Notes: a model not told the origin generated them from the sequence alone. A stretch of 38,676 nt of DNA from Candidatus Sumerlaeia bacterium (GCA_020831705.1 JAFIGB010000418.1:1-38676), one strand, 5' to 3'; counted from the stretch's first letter, positions 17,523 to 26,160 are shown. A program made the numbers and translations.

Positions 17523-18688
17523 TGTCGTTCCTTGCGGGATTTTTTTTTGCCGCCTGCGCTCATGACCTCGATGGCATCAAGAAGGGCACGGGCCGTTTTC
17601 CTTGAGTCGTGATGCTGGTGTACAAACTTCGATCGCTGCGGGGGCACGCCCTCGTTCTGTGCATCGCCCAGTGACTTGATCACGGCTGCCCAGTTGTCCT
17701 GCGACGTTCCCTCCACCACCGCAGCCAGGGGCCAGGGGGGGACGATCCTGTCGGTGCCGCTCCCGGCACGAACAATCACGGGGAGGCCGCGGGAAAGGGC
17801 CTCCACAACGGCGCGACCGTAGGACTCCTGGGGGGAAGGGTGAAGGAGAATGTCGGCAGCGGCGTAATGTCGCTCGATTTTGTCCTGGCTTCCCGGCAGA
17901 TCCACCCGATCCAGAACACCCTCCCGGCGAGCGACATCGAGCAGTGGCCTGCGTGCCGGACCTTCTCCTGCAATGACGAGCCGGTACTTGGCATCCAGCG
18001 CCTCCATCGCCCTGATCGCAACATCCCATGCCTTGTTGTGGGTCAGGCCACCAACACCAAGGAGGATGATTTCTGTCGGGCCAAAGGAGAGCTCGTTGCG
18101 TGCCGTTTCCCGTTCCCCGGCGGTCACCAGGGGGAACCGGCAAAGGTCGACACCATTGGGGATGGAAAGAATACGGCGGCGGGAAAAACCGGCGCGGATG
18201 AGCTGTCGGCGGACCTTCTCCGAGACGGCACCGATCCAGACCCCCTTGTGAAGGGTCCGTCTATACAGCATGCCGATGAGGGGGCGAAGCAGGGCACCCT
18301 TGTCCCCCCAGGCATGGAGGCCGTGCTCCACGGCGAGGAGCGGCCGACCCGTCCGCCGGGAAAGAATCCTTCCCACCATGTCGGGACGGAGAAGGTGGCT
18401 GCAAAGATGGGTGACCGAGGAATACCAATCCAGGTCGGCGATTTGACGCGCCGTTTTTGGAACTCCCCCCCAGCCGGTGGGGAGGATGGCAAACTCGCCA
18501 CCGAGGCGGGTCACTTCCTCCCCAAGGGGCTCGCGAAGGCTTCCCTCCCAGTCCAGCGCCACCACGGAGACCCGAAGCGTGCCGGTCTCCAGTGCCTTCA
18601 GGGTGTCAAGCACCTGCCAGCCCGGACCATCGGAGTGAAAGCCGCGCAGGAGAAGAAGCAGGTGGTTCGATGTGGTACTTTTGGGCAT
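17519..18688 (-). CDS. GT4-family glycosyltransferase
   Basis: The protein is 389 aa from MPKSTTSNHLLLLLRGFHSDGPG. The track ORF is 48 codons longer, but that extension is Cys- and Arg-rich and not family-like. The fold is GT-B: the N-terminal half ends near RILSIPNGVD, and the C-terminal half has LLGVGGLTHNKAWDVAIRAM, YRLVIAGEGPARRPLLD and the EX7E motif in HPSPQESYGRAVVEALSRG. That motif contacts the nucleotide-sugar in retaining GT4 enzymes. It probably adds a sugar during cell-surface glycan synthesis; donor and acceptor are unknown. The reading frame contains one GTATAGAC, spelling LYRR with AGA. A TPR-like gene overlaps its 3' end, and the beta-lactamase-like gene is divergent. Confidence 0.85.
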   Translation of the reverse strand: MPKSTTSNHLLLLLRGFHSDGPGWQVLDTLKALETGTLRVSVVALDWEGSLREPLGEEVTRLGGEFAILPTGWGGVPKTARQIADLDWYSSVTHLCSHLLRPDMVGRILSRRTGRPLLAVEHGLHAWGDKGALLRPLIGMLYRRTLHKGVWIGAVSEKVRRQLIRAGFSRRRILSIPNGVDLCRFPLVTAGERETARNELSFGPTEIILLGVGGLTHNKAWDVAIRAMEALDAKYRLVIAGEGPARRPLLDVARREGVLDRVDLPGSQDKIERHYAAADILLHPSPQESYGRAVVEALSRGLPVIVRAGSGTDRIVPPWPLAAVVEGTSQDNWAAVIKSLGDAQNEGVPPQRSKFVHQHHDSRKTARALLDAIEVMSAGGKKKSRKERQ

Positions 18689-18881
18689 GGAGAACAATTC
18701 TGGAAGGCATTTTCCACACAGGAAGTCTGCACAGCGATGGTTCCGGCCGCAACGGCAAGCATCATCCGGGAAACGGTTCGTGGTCCGATAACAGTTCCCC
18801 AAAAAAACAAGGACTTCCTTGCGCCCCACCAACCCACCTCCATTCTCGACTCGATGGGATCAACACGAGGAGAGTAACATC

Positions 18882-19988
18882 ATGCGACTGACAACCCTGA
18901 TACTACTACCAACCCTGCTGCTGCTTCTCGGCGGCTGCCTCCACCGGGGGGACAAAAAGGGGTGGACGGACAGAAAGCTTGCCCCGGGATGGAGGACGAT
19001 CCCCCTCGCCGAATCGGCGGCGGTCGCTGCGGAGCCACGCTCCGTCTCCTGGTTGGACGAGATCGTCCGAAGCGCCTCCATCCGCGCGGCGGAGGAACTC
19101 GGGGACGACATGACCACCCCCGAGGAGGTCTATACAACCGTCATTGACCTTCGCGACCCCCGCGACCCACGGATGGGCTCCTACCAGGGAACCGATTCCG
19201 TCTATCCAGCCAGCGTCATCAAGACCTGCTTCATGGTCACCGCCCTGGACATGGTTGCCCGGCGCGAGCTGGTCCTCGACCAGGAACTCAGGGACGAACT
19301 TCGCGCGATGATGGAACGATCCAGCAACATCACCACCAACAGCATCCTCGACAAAATATCCAATACCGGTTACGGCCCCCGCCTCGACGACGAGGCCTTC
19401 GAATCATTCCGCCACAAGCGCCACATCACCCATCGCCACATGGTGGACATTGGCCTTCCCGGTCTATACCCCGTGATGAAGACCTTCGCCGACGGCACCC
19501 CCTTCTACGGCCGCGATCCCCAGTTCCTCGGCCAGCGCATGCCCGACAACTTCGAATTTTCCAACAAGATGACCACCGACGACACGGCGCGCCTGTTCTA
19601 CCTGATCTGGAAGCGGGCCGTGGTCAGCCCGGCTGCAAGCGAGTACATGCTGGACCTGATGTATCGCGGCGAGGGGCGTTCCGGGACGGCCTTCCGCCGC
19701 ATCCTCCCCGACGGCGCCCGTCTATACAGCAAGAGCGGCTCGACGAACCTGGATCGCCATGACGCGGGAATTATCGAGCTTGCCGATGGTGGGGTGGTAA
19801 TCATTGCCAGCTTTGCCAAGGTTCGCAATCGCGGGGACCGGCATGCCCCCCAGGTCATTGAACGGGTGGCGAGCCTTGTCCTTGAGGAGCTGGATAACCT
19901 CCCCGGTTCCCTGGACCAGACAACGGCGGAATCCGCCGAGGAGGGCCTTGAGCGACTTCGCCGTGCCCGCGAGGAACGAAACCAGTAA
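18882..19988 (+). CDS. Class A beta-lactamase-like serine hydrolase, lipoprotein
   Basis: The track ORF starts 21 codons earlier. The ATG at 18882 has GAGGAG upstream and opens a lipoprotein signal (TLLLLLGGC, lipobox Cys near residue 17), giving 368 aa. The serine-hydrolase motifs are complete: SVIK at about 111-114 (SxxK), SSN at about 147-149 (SxN, as SDN), and KSG at about 284-286. A class-A-like beta-lactamase or peptidoglycan peptidase held at the membrane is expected; real drug hydrolysis cannot be inferred because the Glu of the omega loop is not obvious. Three copies of GTCTATAC lie within 600 bases of this gene. It is followed by an intrinsic terminator. Confidence 0.82.
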   Translation: MRLTTLILLPTLLLLLGGCLHRGDKKGWTDRKLAPGWRTIPLAESAAVAAEPRSVSWLDEIVRSASIRAAEELGDDMTTPEEVYTTVIDLRDPRDPRMGSYQGTDSVYPASVIKTCFMVTALDMVARRELVLDQELRDELRAMMERSSNITTNSILDKISNTGYGPRLDDEAFESFRHKRHITHRHMVDIGLPGLYPVMKTFADGTPFYGRDPQFLGQRMPDNFEFSNKMTTDDTARLFYLIWKRAVVSPAASEYMLDLMYRGEGRSGTAFRRILPDGARLYSKSGSTNLDRHDAGIIELADGGVVIIASFAKVRNRGDRHAPQVIERVASLVLEELDNLPGSLDQTTAESAEEGLERLRRAREERNQ

Positions 19989-20000
19989 CTCCACGAAGAA

Positions 20001-20037
20001 AGCCGCCGGAGCGCATTCCTGCATTCCGGCGGCTTTT
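20001..20037 (+). terminator. Intrinsic terminator after the beta-lactamase-like gene
   Basis: AGCCGCCGGA (20001-20010) and TCCGGCGGCT (20025-20034) form a perfect 10-bp stem with a 14-base loop, followed by TTTT. It starts 12 bases after the stop codon. Because AAAG lies on the other side it may also serve the convergent small gene. Confidence 0.85.
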
Positions 20038-20069
20038 AAATGTAACGACATTTGGGGAGGAGGGCGATA

Positions 20070-20339
20070 TCAGATATCGGCGTCCTCAAGTTCCAACTCG
20101 TATGCGTCCATTTCCTCTTCGCCGCCGAGGAAGGCTCCAAAGCTGGCAAGGAAGACTCCGGCAACCAGGTTCCCGCCATTGGGGGGAACGAGGGCGGCGA
20201 TGGCGGTGAAAACCACGCTGGTGAGGAGTGAAAGTGCGGCTACGAGGGGGTTGTCGAGGATGGTCATGGTTCGCTTGCTGAAGAAATGGGTTGTTGTCCT
20301 GCCGGGGGCCATACCGCCCGATGTTCCAAAGTTGTCCAT
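20070..20339 (-). CDS. Small two-helix membrane protein of unknown function
   Basis: I chose MDNFGTSGGMAPGR as start (89 aa) because a G-rich stretch lies directly before it; MTILDNPLV at about 20264 is an alternative. Two hydrophobic segments (VAALSLLTSVVFTAIAALV and NLVAGVFLASFGAFLGG) are joined by a short PPNGG turn. The C-terminus is strongly acidic (EEEMDAYELELEDADI). No family is recognised. It is convergent with the beta-lactamase-like gene and divergent from ychF. Confidence 0.5.
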   Translation of the reverse strand: MDNFGTSGGMAPGRTTTHFFSKRTMTILDNPLVAALSLLTSVVFTAIAALVPPNGGNLVAGVFLASFGAFLGGEEEMDAYELELEDADI

Positions 20340-20504
20340 CCCCCGCCGCTGGGTCAAAGGCAAAATGGGGGAGATTCAAGGTCGCGGATTCGTCCCGGCA
20401 CGGCCCGGGACTGGAACTCCGGTTGCGCCCGATGGGTGTCGTGGCGTTGTAATCCCCGCCGCCGGGAGAACCCGGCTCAAATTTCGAGTGCGAGATGTTT
20501 CCCC

Positions 20505-21605
20505 ATGCCCCTTCAGGCCGGAATTGTCGGGCTGCCCAACGTTGGCAAGTCCACCCTCTTTAACGCCATCACCGCCGCCAAGGCGGAGGCTGCCAATTAT
20601 CCCTTCTGCACCATTGATCCCAACGTGGGCGTGGTGGAGGTCCCCGACGAGCGGCTCAAGATCCTGACCCAGCTGGTCAAGCCCCAGAAAACCATCCCCA
20701 CGGCCTTTGAATTCGTCGACATCGCCGGACTCGTCCGTGGTGCCTCCAAGGGGGAGGGACTCGGCAATCAGTTCCTGTCCCACATTCGCGAGGTCGACGC
20801 CATCATTGAGGTCGTTCGTTGTTTTGAGGACGAGGACATCACCCACGTTGCCGGCAAGATCGACCCCCTCGACGACATTCAGACCATCAACCTGGAACTC
20901 GTCTTCGCCGACATGGCCAGCATGGAACGGCGCATCGAGCGCACCGCCAAGGCCGCCCGGGGAGACAAGAAGCTCGAACCGGAAATGGAGCTTTGCAAGC
21001 GCGTCCTCGCCACCCTGGAGGAGGGCAAGTTCGCCCTGAAAGCCGCCCGGGACGAGGATGAGGATCGTCTGATCCGCAGCTACCAGCTCCTCACCGCCAA
21101 GCCGATCGTTTACGTCTGCAATGTGCTGGAATCAGAAGTGGCCGACTCGGAGAACAACGAGCTGGTCAAAAAGGTCCGTGCCTTCGCCGAGGGGGAAGGG
21201 GCGCAAACCCTCGTCGTCTCCGCCAAGGTGGAGAGCGAAATTGCCCTCCTCGAAGAAGAGGAGAAGGAAATGTTCCTGGAGGAACTGGGGCTGAAGGAAA
21301 GCGGTCTAGATCGCCTGATCCACGCCGCCTACCACCTTCTGGGACTTGGAACATACCTGACCGCCGGGGAGAAGGAAGTCCGCGCCTGGACATTCCAACG
21401 CGGCTGGAAGGCCCCAAGGTGCGCCGGGGTGATCCACACCGACTTCGAGCGCCTCTTCATCCGTGCCGAGGTGGTCGCCTACGAGGACGTGGTGGAAGCC
21501 GGGGGCATGGCCCAGGCCAAGGAGGCAGGCAAGCTCCGGGTCGAGGGGAAGGAATACGTCATGCAGGACGGCGACGTGTGCAACTTCCGCGTCGGGCAGG
21601 GGTGA
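20505..21605 (+). CDS. ychF: Ribosome-associated ATPase/GTPase of the Obg/YchF family
   Basis: The protein is 366 aa, the usual YchF length, starting [17 protein letters not shown]; the 73-codon upstream extension in the track is non-coding. G1 is GLPNVGKS, G2 lies around NYPFCTI, and G3 is [20 protein letters not shown]. The usual NKxD is replaced by a NVLE-type sequence (VCNVLESE), the change that makes YchF prefer ATP over GTP. A coiled-coil insertion lies around residues 140-200, and a C-terminal TGS domain ends in [17 protein letters not shown]. It binds ribosomes and is linked to stress responses in other bacteria. No Shine-Dalgarno sequence is evident. Confidence 0.95.
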   Translation: MPLQAGIVGLPNVGKSTLFNAITAAKAEAANYPFCTIDPNVGVVEVPDERLKILTQLVKPQKTIPTAFEFVDIAGLVRGASKGEGLGNQFLSHIREVDAIIEVVRCFEDEDITHVAGKIDPLDDIQTINLELVFADMASMERRIERTAKAARGDKKLEPEMELCKRVLATLEEGKFALKAARDEDEDRLIRSYQLLTAKPIVYVCNVLESEVADSENNELVKKVRAFAEGEGAQTLVVSAKVESEIALLEEEEKEMFLEELGLKESGLDRLIHAAYHLLGLGTYLTAGEKEVRAWTFQRGWKAPRCAGVIHTDFERLFIRAEVVAYEDVVEAGGMAQAKEAGKLRVEGKEYVMQDGDVCNFRVGQG

Positions 21606-21630
21606 CATTTTCCGGGCAGGCACTTGAGTA

Positions 21631-21646
21631 TGTCCGCTTTCGGACA
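21631..21646 (+). terminator. Small hairpin after ychF
   Basis: TGTCCG and CGGACA form a perfect 6-bp stem with a CTTT loop, about 25 bases after the ychF stop. It has no T-run, so it is only a weak terminator candidate. Confidence 0.3.
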
Positions 21647-21672
21647 GCACTTGTAATTGAATGTCTTGCCAA

Positions 21673-21702
21673 TTGACAGCACGAGTCCGACGTCGTTACC
21701 TT
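21673..21702 (+). promoter_or_regulatory. Candidate promoter of the kinase gene, implying a leaderless mRNA
   Basis: TTGACA (21673-21678) is a perfect -35 box; TACCTT (21697-21702) is a weak -10 with an 18-base spacer. Transcription would start within a base or two of the ATG at 21711. That fits the lack of any ribosome-binding site there and suggests leaderless translation. Confidence 0.4.
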
Positions 21703-21710
21703 GTCCTGTC

Positions 21711-23729
21711 ATGAAGAACGAAAAATCACAAATCATCATCTCCGACCCTGAAAAGCAGGTCTTCCGCCACTCGGAGGATTATATCCTCTTCGGGCTGCTG
21801 GTCAGCCATGGGCTGTTCCATGCGGGGGACATGGAGACCCTTGCCCGCGCCCAGGAGGAGTCGGATGGTGAACCCCTTGTTGAACTGCTTTCCCGATCCA
21901 GTGAATTGCCGGACAAAACCCGGTCGAACCTGAAAAAGCTCCTCGGGATTCTTCAGGTCCCCGAACTTTCCAACTTCCTTCCCAGCTCGCTGCCGCCGGT
22001 GGAAACCATTGTGGAGACGTTACGCCAGCCACCGGTGGCATCACCGGTAGCTCCAACGGTCCGTATTGATCCCGCCCAAAAAGACACCGAGATTGATTAC
22101 CCACATCGGGGCGATGCTTCAACCATTCCCGCTCGTACTGAATTCAACCACACGGTGGGGAGCGATTCGCCGTCATACACCAAGTCACTCACTGCCGAGG
22201 AAATTAAGCGGCTGGAAAAGGCCCGGGTGAAGGGCGACCTGATCGGCGAGGAGTTGGCGGGACATGTGATCATTGATCGCCTGGGGAGCGGCGGCCAGGG
22301 GGATGTCTTCCTCGCCAAGCAATTGAGCCTGAACCGGTATGTGGCGCTGAAGAAACTCGCCATTCCACCGAGTGCGGACCGCACCCATTTCATCGAGGCC
22401 TTCCGGGCCGAGGCGCGGACGCTCGGCAAGATCAGTCACAGCAGAATCGTCAAGGTTTACGAAATTTTTGAGGTGAACGAAACCGCCTTCTTCACGATGG
22501 AATACGTCAGCGGCAACACCCTCAAGGATGTCGTGGCCCAGGCAGGCGGCGCCCCCGCCCTCGATGTTGTGGCAAACCTGGCCTGCCAGGCGTGCGGTGC
22601 CTTTGAGCTGACGGCAGCGGAGGGTCTTGTCCATCGTGATATCAAACCGGCAAACATGCTCCTCGATACCAACGGTGACCTGAAGATCGTGGACTTCGGT
22701 CTTGCCGCGGCGGCGGCAGAAATGGCGGCCTCGGAGACAACCTTCTTTGCCGGGACGCCAAGCTTTGCCTCGCCGGAGCAATTCGAACTCAAGCCCCTCA
22801 CCCCCATGAGCGATCTATACTCCCTCGGGGCAACGCTCTATTACACCCTTACCGGACGCCCACCCTTTTCCCACCGAACACTTATTGATCTCAAGAACGC
22901 CCACCTTACCCAGACTCCCGATCCTCCCTCACAGATCAACAACGAGATTCCCACCGAGATTGACCGAATTGTACTCCGCATGATGGAGAAGGATCCGGAA
23001 AAACGATATGCTTCATTCTCGGACTGCTTTTCGGATTGGGAACAGGTCCTCATCAAGTCCTCCAAGGGCTCCGTCTCCCCTGCCAGGCAATTGCTGGCCG
23101 ACTCGCTGCTGCGATTTGGCAAGGAAGAGAAGGAGGGAATTACCAAGACGGCCTTCGGGCTGGGAGCGGCCTGGATTCTTGTCACCGGCGGGGCGATGCT
23201 TGGGGAGGCGCGGTTGCGCCATGGAGGCATGTCCTGGTTCCTTGATGCCTGCGGTCTATACGGAACGATCCTTCTGGCCTTTTCCCTCTCCTGTATCTTT
23301 TATGTGGCCATGGCGCGCCGGAAGTGGCTCCCTGTTTTTGGCAGCCTGCGCACCTGGCTCTATACACACATTGCGACGGCAATTCCAGCGGTGATCCTCA
23401 TCCTGATTCATTCGGGGAACTTCCTGGTCAACGTTGGTTCCGGCCCGAGGATGCCTCCACCCGTCCTGACAATTGTCATCAGCATCACCCTGCTGGTGAC
23501 GGCGATCAGCGGCACCGTGGGGCTTCTGATCTTTCGCAACCTGCGTCGCAAGGTTTTGCTTCAGCAACTTCAACTTCGCGGCGGGGAAATGTCTGAGGGC
23601 GACCAGAACAGGCTCCTGCTGGGCGCACGGGTTCTGTCGGGCTGGCGCCTGATTCATTACCCGCTGGCAATTTTCTTTATTCTGCTAACGATCCTTCATA
23701 TCCTGCAGGTCATCCGCTTCACGGTGTAA
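21711..23729 (+). CDS. Ser/Thr protein kinase fused to a di-heme cytochrome-b-like membrane domain
   Basis: The protein is 672 aa from MKNEKSQIIISD; the track start is a TTG 18 codons earlier. Residues about 1-110 form a helical N-terminal region, and about 110-180 is a Pro/Ser-rich linker. The kinase domain spans about 185-460: glycine loop GSGGQG, ATP-binding Lys in VALKKL, catalytic HRDIKPANML (about 306-315), DFG (about 328) and SPEQF, so it should be active. Residues about 478-672 hold at least five membrane helices. Two of them carry His pairs spaced 14 residues apart (H553/H567 and H649/H663), the pattern that ligates two b hemes in cytochrome b and ferric-reductase-type domains. A triheme cytochrome c gene follows after 34 bases. 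The likely role is redox-controlled phosphorylation; substrates are unknown. One GTATAGAC copy lies at 23254. Confidence 0.85.
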   Translation: MKNEKSQIIISDPEKQVFRHSEDYILFGLLVSHGLFHAGDMETLARAQEESDGEPLVELLSRSSELPDKTRSNLKKLLGILQVPELSNFLPSSLPPVETIVETLRQPPVASPVAPTVRIDPAQKDTEIDYPHRGDASTIPARTEFNHTVGSDSPSYTKSLTAEEIKRLEKARVKGDLIGEELAGHVIIDRLGSGGQGDVFLAKQLSLNRYVALKKLAIPPSADRTHFIEAFRAEARTLGKISHSRIVKVYEIFEVNETAFFTMEYVSGNTLKDVVAQAGGAPALDVVANLACQACGAFELTAAEGLVHRDIKPANMLLDTNGDLKIVDFGLAAAAAEMAASETTFFAGTPSFASPEQFELKPLTPMSDLYSLGATLYYTLTGRPPFSHRTLIDLKNAHLTQTPDPPSQINNEIPTEIDRIVLRMMEKDPEKRYASFSDCFSDWEQVLIKSSKGSVSPARQLLADSLLRFGKEEKEGITKTAFGLGAAWILVTGGAMLGEARLRHGGMSWFLDACGLYGTILLAFSLSCIFYVAMARRKWLPVFGSLRTWLYTHIATAIPAVILILIHSGNFLVNVGSGPRMPPPVLTIVISITLLVTAISGTVGLLIFRNLRRKVLLQQLQLRGGEMSEGDQNRLLLGARVLSGWRLIHYPLAIFFILLTILHILQVIRFTV

Positions 23730-23763
23730 CAGGATCACGAAACCCACCCGGCCCAGGAGCATC

Positions 23764-24324
23764 ATGTCCCAAGCCATCGTTGAAAAACGCGCACCAGTCG
23801 CCCTCAGTATCGCCGCCTCCATCGCCGCGGTGGCCTTTTGTGGGTACCTGTGGTATGCAGGGGCGGAAAACCCCCGTGTCTATCACAGCAACATGGCCTT
23901 CAATTATCACAACCAATACAGCGCCTTCCTGACCTGTTACGATTGCCACCGCCCGGAGAAAAGCCGTTACGGCATGGCCCTTGAAATGTCCTGCCACACC
24001 GCGGGCTGCCACGGGGAATACGATCCCTCCACTTCCCGGGAGGACGCCTTCGCCATGAAGCTTGAGGAATGGGGCTATTACCCCGACGCCGAAGAGCGGG
24101 CGAACCACTTCCTCGACCTTCACGAAGCCTTCTCCCACCAGGAATGCTGGACCTGTCATGCAGAGCATACTGTCTCGCCCCGGGTGGTTCCGGAAGGATG
24201 GACCCTTTGGAGCGAAAGAGCGACCGTCCAATCCAACGCTCTCAGGAATCTGGAGTCGGAGAACTGGACCTCGCTGTTGGCAGCGAATACCCATGAGAAA
24301 AAGGGGGCCACCAAGGGTAACTAA
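23764..24324 (+). CDS. Membrane-anchored triheme cytochrome c
   Basis: The protein is 186 aa with an AGGAGC ribosome site. One N-terminal membrane helix (LSIAASIAAVAFCGYLWYAG) is followed by a periplasmic domain. It has three covalent heme sites: CYDCH (58-62), CHTAGCH (77-83, a CX4CH variant like those in cytochrome c3) and CWTCH (128-132). Extra His residues (YHSN, NYHNQY, HFLDLHEAFSH) can supply distal ligands. The layout resembles small NrfH/c3-type electron carriers. It lies 34 bases behind the kinase with the di-heme membrane domain, so it very probably passes electrons to or from that domain on the outer face of the membrane. Confidence 0.85.
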   Translation: MSQAIVEKRAPVALSIAASIAAVAFCGYLWYAGAENPRVYHSNMAFNYHNQYSAFLTCYDCHRPEKSRYGMALEMSCHTAGCHGEYDPSTSREDAFAMKLEEWGYYPDAEERANHFLDLHEAFSHQECWTCHAEHTVSPRVVPEGWTLWSERATVQSNALRNLESENWTSLLAANTHEKKGATKGN

Positions 24325-24462
24325 ACGAATTCCAGGGTCAAATTTCATCCGTCATCAATGCTCCACTTGACGATTCAACGCGCACGCCGCACGCTGAGTA
24401 TGTCGTCTGCATGCCTTACTTCCGTGCATGCTCTTCACCTATGGACTGGAGACTTGGTACTG

Positions 24463-25185
24463 ATGAGCGGTGTCCACATGGAGCCCCGAATATGGTCGTT
24501 GAGGACAAGCGCACTTTTTGAGGACGCCACTGAATCGGTGCTCAATTGGGCCGAGGACAGCGCCAGGGAGCGAAGGTTTCAGAGGGGTGAGGTGATCACC
24601 GTGCCCGAGTCTGCCGGGCGCTCCATCTGTGTCGTCCTGGAGGGGCAGATCAAGCTGCGTACTTTCTCGGAATCGGGGAAGGAACAGATCATCGATGTTG
24701 CCTCGGTCGGCGATACATTCGGCCCCCTCGAAAAGATTCTCGATAACGGTTATCGTGTCGCCAGCAAGGCGAGTGACATGGCCACGGAGGCGGTGGCCCT
24801 GAGCAAGGGTGCCCTTGTTTCCTACAATATTGATGAATTCCATCGCCTGGTGGAACAGCGGCCGTTCGTTATCCTGAATGTCTCCCGAATACTGGGGCTC
24901 AAGCAGAGGCGCTTCGAAATTCGACTCACCCGCCTGCTCTACCGCAGTGCAACAGGCAAGCTCGCCGGGCTCCTTTCCGAGCTTGGAGAGCGATTCGGGG
25001 AGGAGGATGGTTCCCACATCCGTCTTCCCTTCCGACTGACCCACCAGGAGATGGCCTCCATTATCGGCGCCAAACGGGAGACCGTCTCCGAAGCGATGGC
25101 CCTCCTTGAGTTGGAAGAGGTGATTCGAGCGGAAAAAGGCGGCATTCTCGTCCTTCAACCGGAAAGGCTCGACTCTATCCTCTGA
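24463..25185 (+). CDS. Crp/Fnr-family transcription regulator
   Basis: I use the ATG at 24463 (MSGVHMEPRIW, 240 aa), which has GGAG 11 bases upstream; the ATG at 24478 is equally possible, and the track start at 24358 is too long for the family. The N-terminal half is a cyclic-nucleotide-type beta-roll (FQRGEVITVPESAGRSICVVLEGQIKLRTF, GDTFGPLEKIL). The C-terminal half is a winged helix with recognition region LTHQEMASIIGAKRETVSEAMALLE, the usual Crp/Fnr pattern. The FNR-type N-terminal cysteine cluster is absent, so it is not an Fe-S oxygen sensor; a nucleotide, heme or redox ligand is possible. It lies 138 bases behind the cytochrome and may carry the output of the kinase-cytochrome system. 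Confidence 0.88.
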   Translation: MSGVHMEPRIWSLRTSALFEDATESVLNWAEDSARERRFQRGEVITVPESAGRSICVVLEGQIKLRTFSESGKEQIIDVASVGDTFGPLEKILDNGYRVASKASDMATEAVALSKGALVSYNIDEFHRLVEQRPFVILNVSRILGLKQRRFEIRLTRLLYRSATGKLAGLLSELGERFGEEDGSHIRLPFRLTHQEMASIIGAKRETVSEAMALLELEEVIRAEKGGILVLQPERLDSIL

Positions 25186-25252
25186 ATAGCGTCTCACTCT
25201 CGTTGTCGAAATATTTTCGGATTTGTCCCCGGGAGGACAGACAACCAGACTG

Positions 25253-25278
25253 TTTCCTGCAATTTTACTCTCAGGAAA
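25253..25278. promoter_or_regulatory. Inverted repeat upstream of the prepilin gene
   Basis: TTTCCTG (25253-25259) and CAGGAAA (25272-25278) are exact reverse complements separated by 12 bases, 40 bases before the prepilin start. It may be an operator or a leader hairpin; the spacing does not fit a classical Crp site. Confidence 0.25.
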
Positions 25279-25317
25279 TTCAGGACAACCATTCAGCCCA
25301 ACCGGAGAATCCGAAAA

Positions 25318-26034
25318 ATGCGCCGCTTCCCACCAAAGCACCCAAACAAGATCGCCTTCACGCTCATTGAGCTCCTTATCGTCGTTGCCATTATCGCCAT
25401 TTTGGCCGCCATCGCCGTTCCCAACTTCCTGGAGGCGCAAACACGGTCGAAGGTGTCACGGGCGGCCTCCGACCTTCGGACGCTCGCGACTGCTCTCGAG
25501 TCCTATCATGTCGACCACAACGCATACCCCTATTCCGAATCAGTCGGCTCATCGATCAACATGCCCGCAGGTGGTTTCCCCCGCCTTACAAATGGAAATC
25601 ATCGACCAGGGGGCCTCACCTCACCCATTTCCTACATCAGCTCCATCCCCAACGATGTCTTCCGTCACAGCGTCTGGGATGCTCCCGGCGTACAAGGTAG
25701 TGATCAGGCGCCCATCTATTATGAACGCCCCGGATTTGGATTTCTCAATGGGGTGCTCTTATTCAACAAACCCATCCTGGTCCCGGCCGATGCCGTTGGA
25801 ACCCGGTCCCTTCTCGGCAGCGGAGCCGATACCATCATCAACCAACCTTCCGACGCGCCCCGCGAATGGGTGCTTTACAGCCTCGGGCCGACACTCACCC
25901 CCCATGTGGTCAACCCCAGCGGTGGGTTCTTCACACAATCGCGATACAATATCAACAATCGCTACGACCCCACCAACGGCACGATCAGCGCCGGCAATGT
26001 CCTGCGGTTTTCCGGAAGCGAAGTCTTCCCATAA
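25318..26034 (+). CDS. Type II secretion / type IV pilin-like prepilin
   Basis: The protein is 238 aa with GGAG before the ATG. A short basic leader (MRRFPPKHPNKIA) precedes the class-III signal FTLIELLIVVAIIAILAAIAVPNF: cleavage is expected just before the Phe, with Glu at +5. The rest is a GspG-like globular domain starting ARxRSKVSRAASDLRTLATALESYHVDHNAYP-like. The end, NRYDPTNGTISAGNVLRFSG, is the tail seen in many single-copy prepilins of PVC-like and related lineages. It is not next to pilB/pilC and may be a minor pseudopilin or an adhesin-like pilin. Confidence 0.87.
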   Translation: MRRFPPKHPNKIAFTLIELLIVVAIIAILAAIAVPNFLEAQTRSKVSRAASDLRTLATALESYHVDHNAYPYSESVGSSINMPAGGFPRLTNGNHRPGGLTSPISYISSIPNDVFRHSVWDAPGVQGSDQAPIYYERPGFGFLNGVLLFNKPILVPADAVGTRSLLGSGADTIINQPSDAPREWVLYSLGPTLTPHVVNPSGGFFTQSRYNINNRYDPTNGTISAGNVLRFSGSEVFP

Positions 26035-26070
26035 AAATTGAAGGTGAAGGGAATCATTGGAAACAACATC

Positions 26071-26104
26071 CAGGACACATGAGCCACAAGGGCCGTGTGT
26101 CCTG
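26071..26104. terminator. Hairpin between convergent genes
   Basis: CAGGACACA (26071-26079) and TGTGTCCTG (26096-26104) form a perfect 9-bp stem. It lies between the convergent prepilin and nucleotidyltransferase genes and may stop transcripts from both. There is no clear T-run on either side. Confidence 0.5.
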
Positions 26105-26160
26105 ATTGTTGATTAACGACAGAAATGGCAGGTTTGAGTGTGGGTGTGCGACACGTTTGC

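Noticed and set aside
24463-25185. Regulator as an oxygen-sensing FNR
   Set aside because: The N-terminal cysteine cluster that holds the Fe-S centre is absent, so only Crp/Fnr superfamily membership is claimed.
24439-25440. 333-codon minus-strand ORF
   Set aside because: Antisense to the Crp/Fnr-type gene; no recognisable protein.
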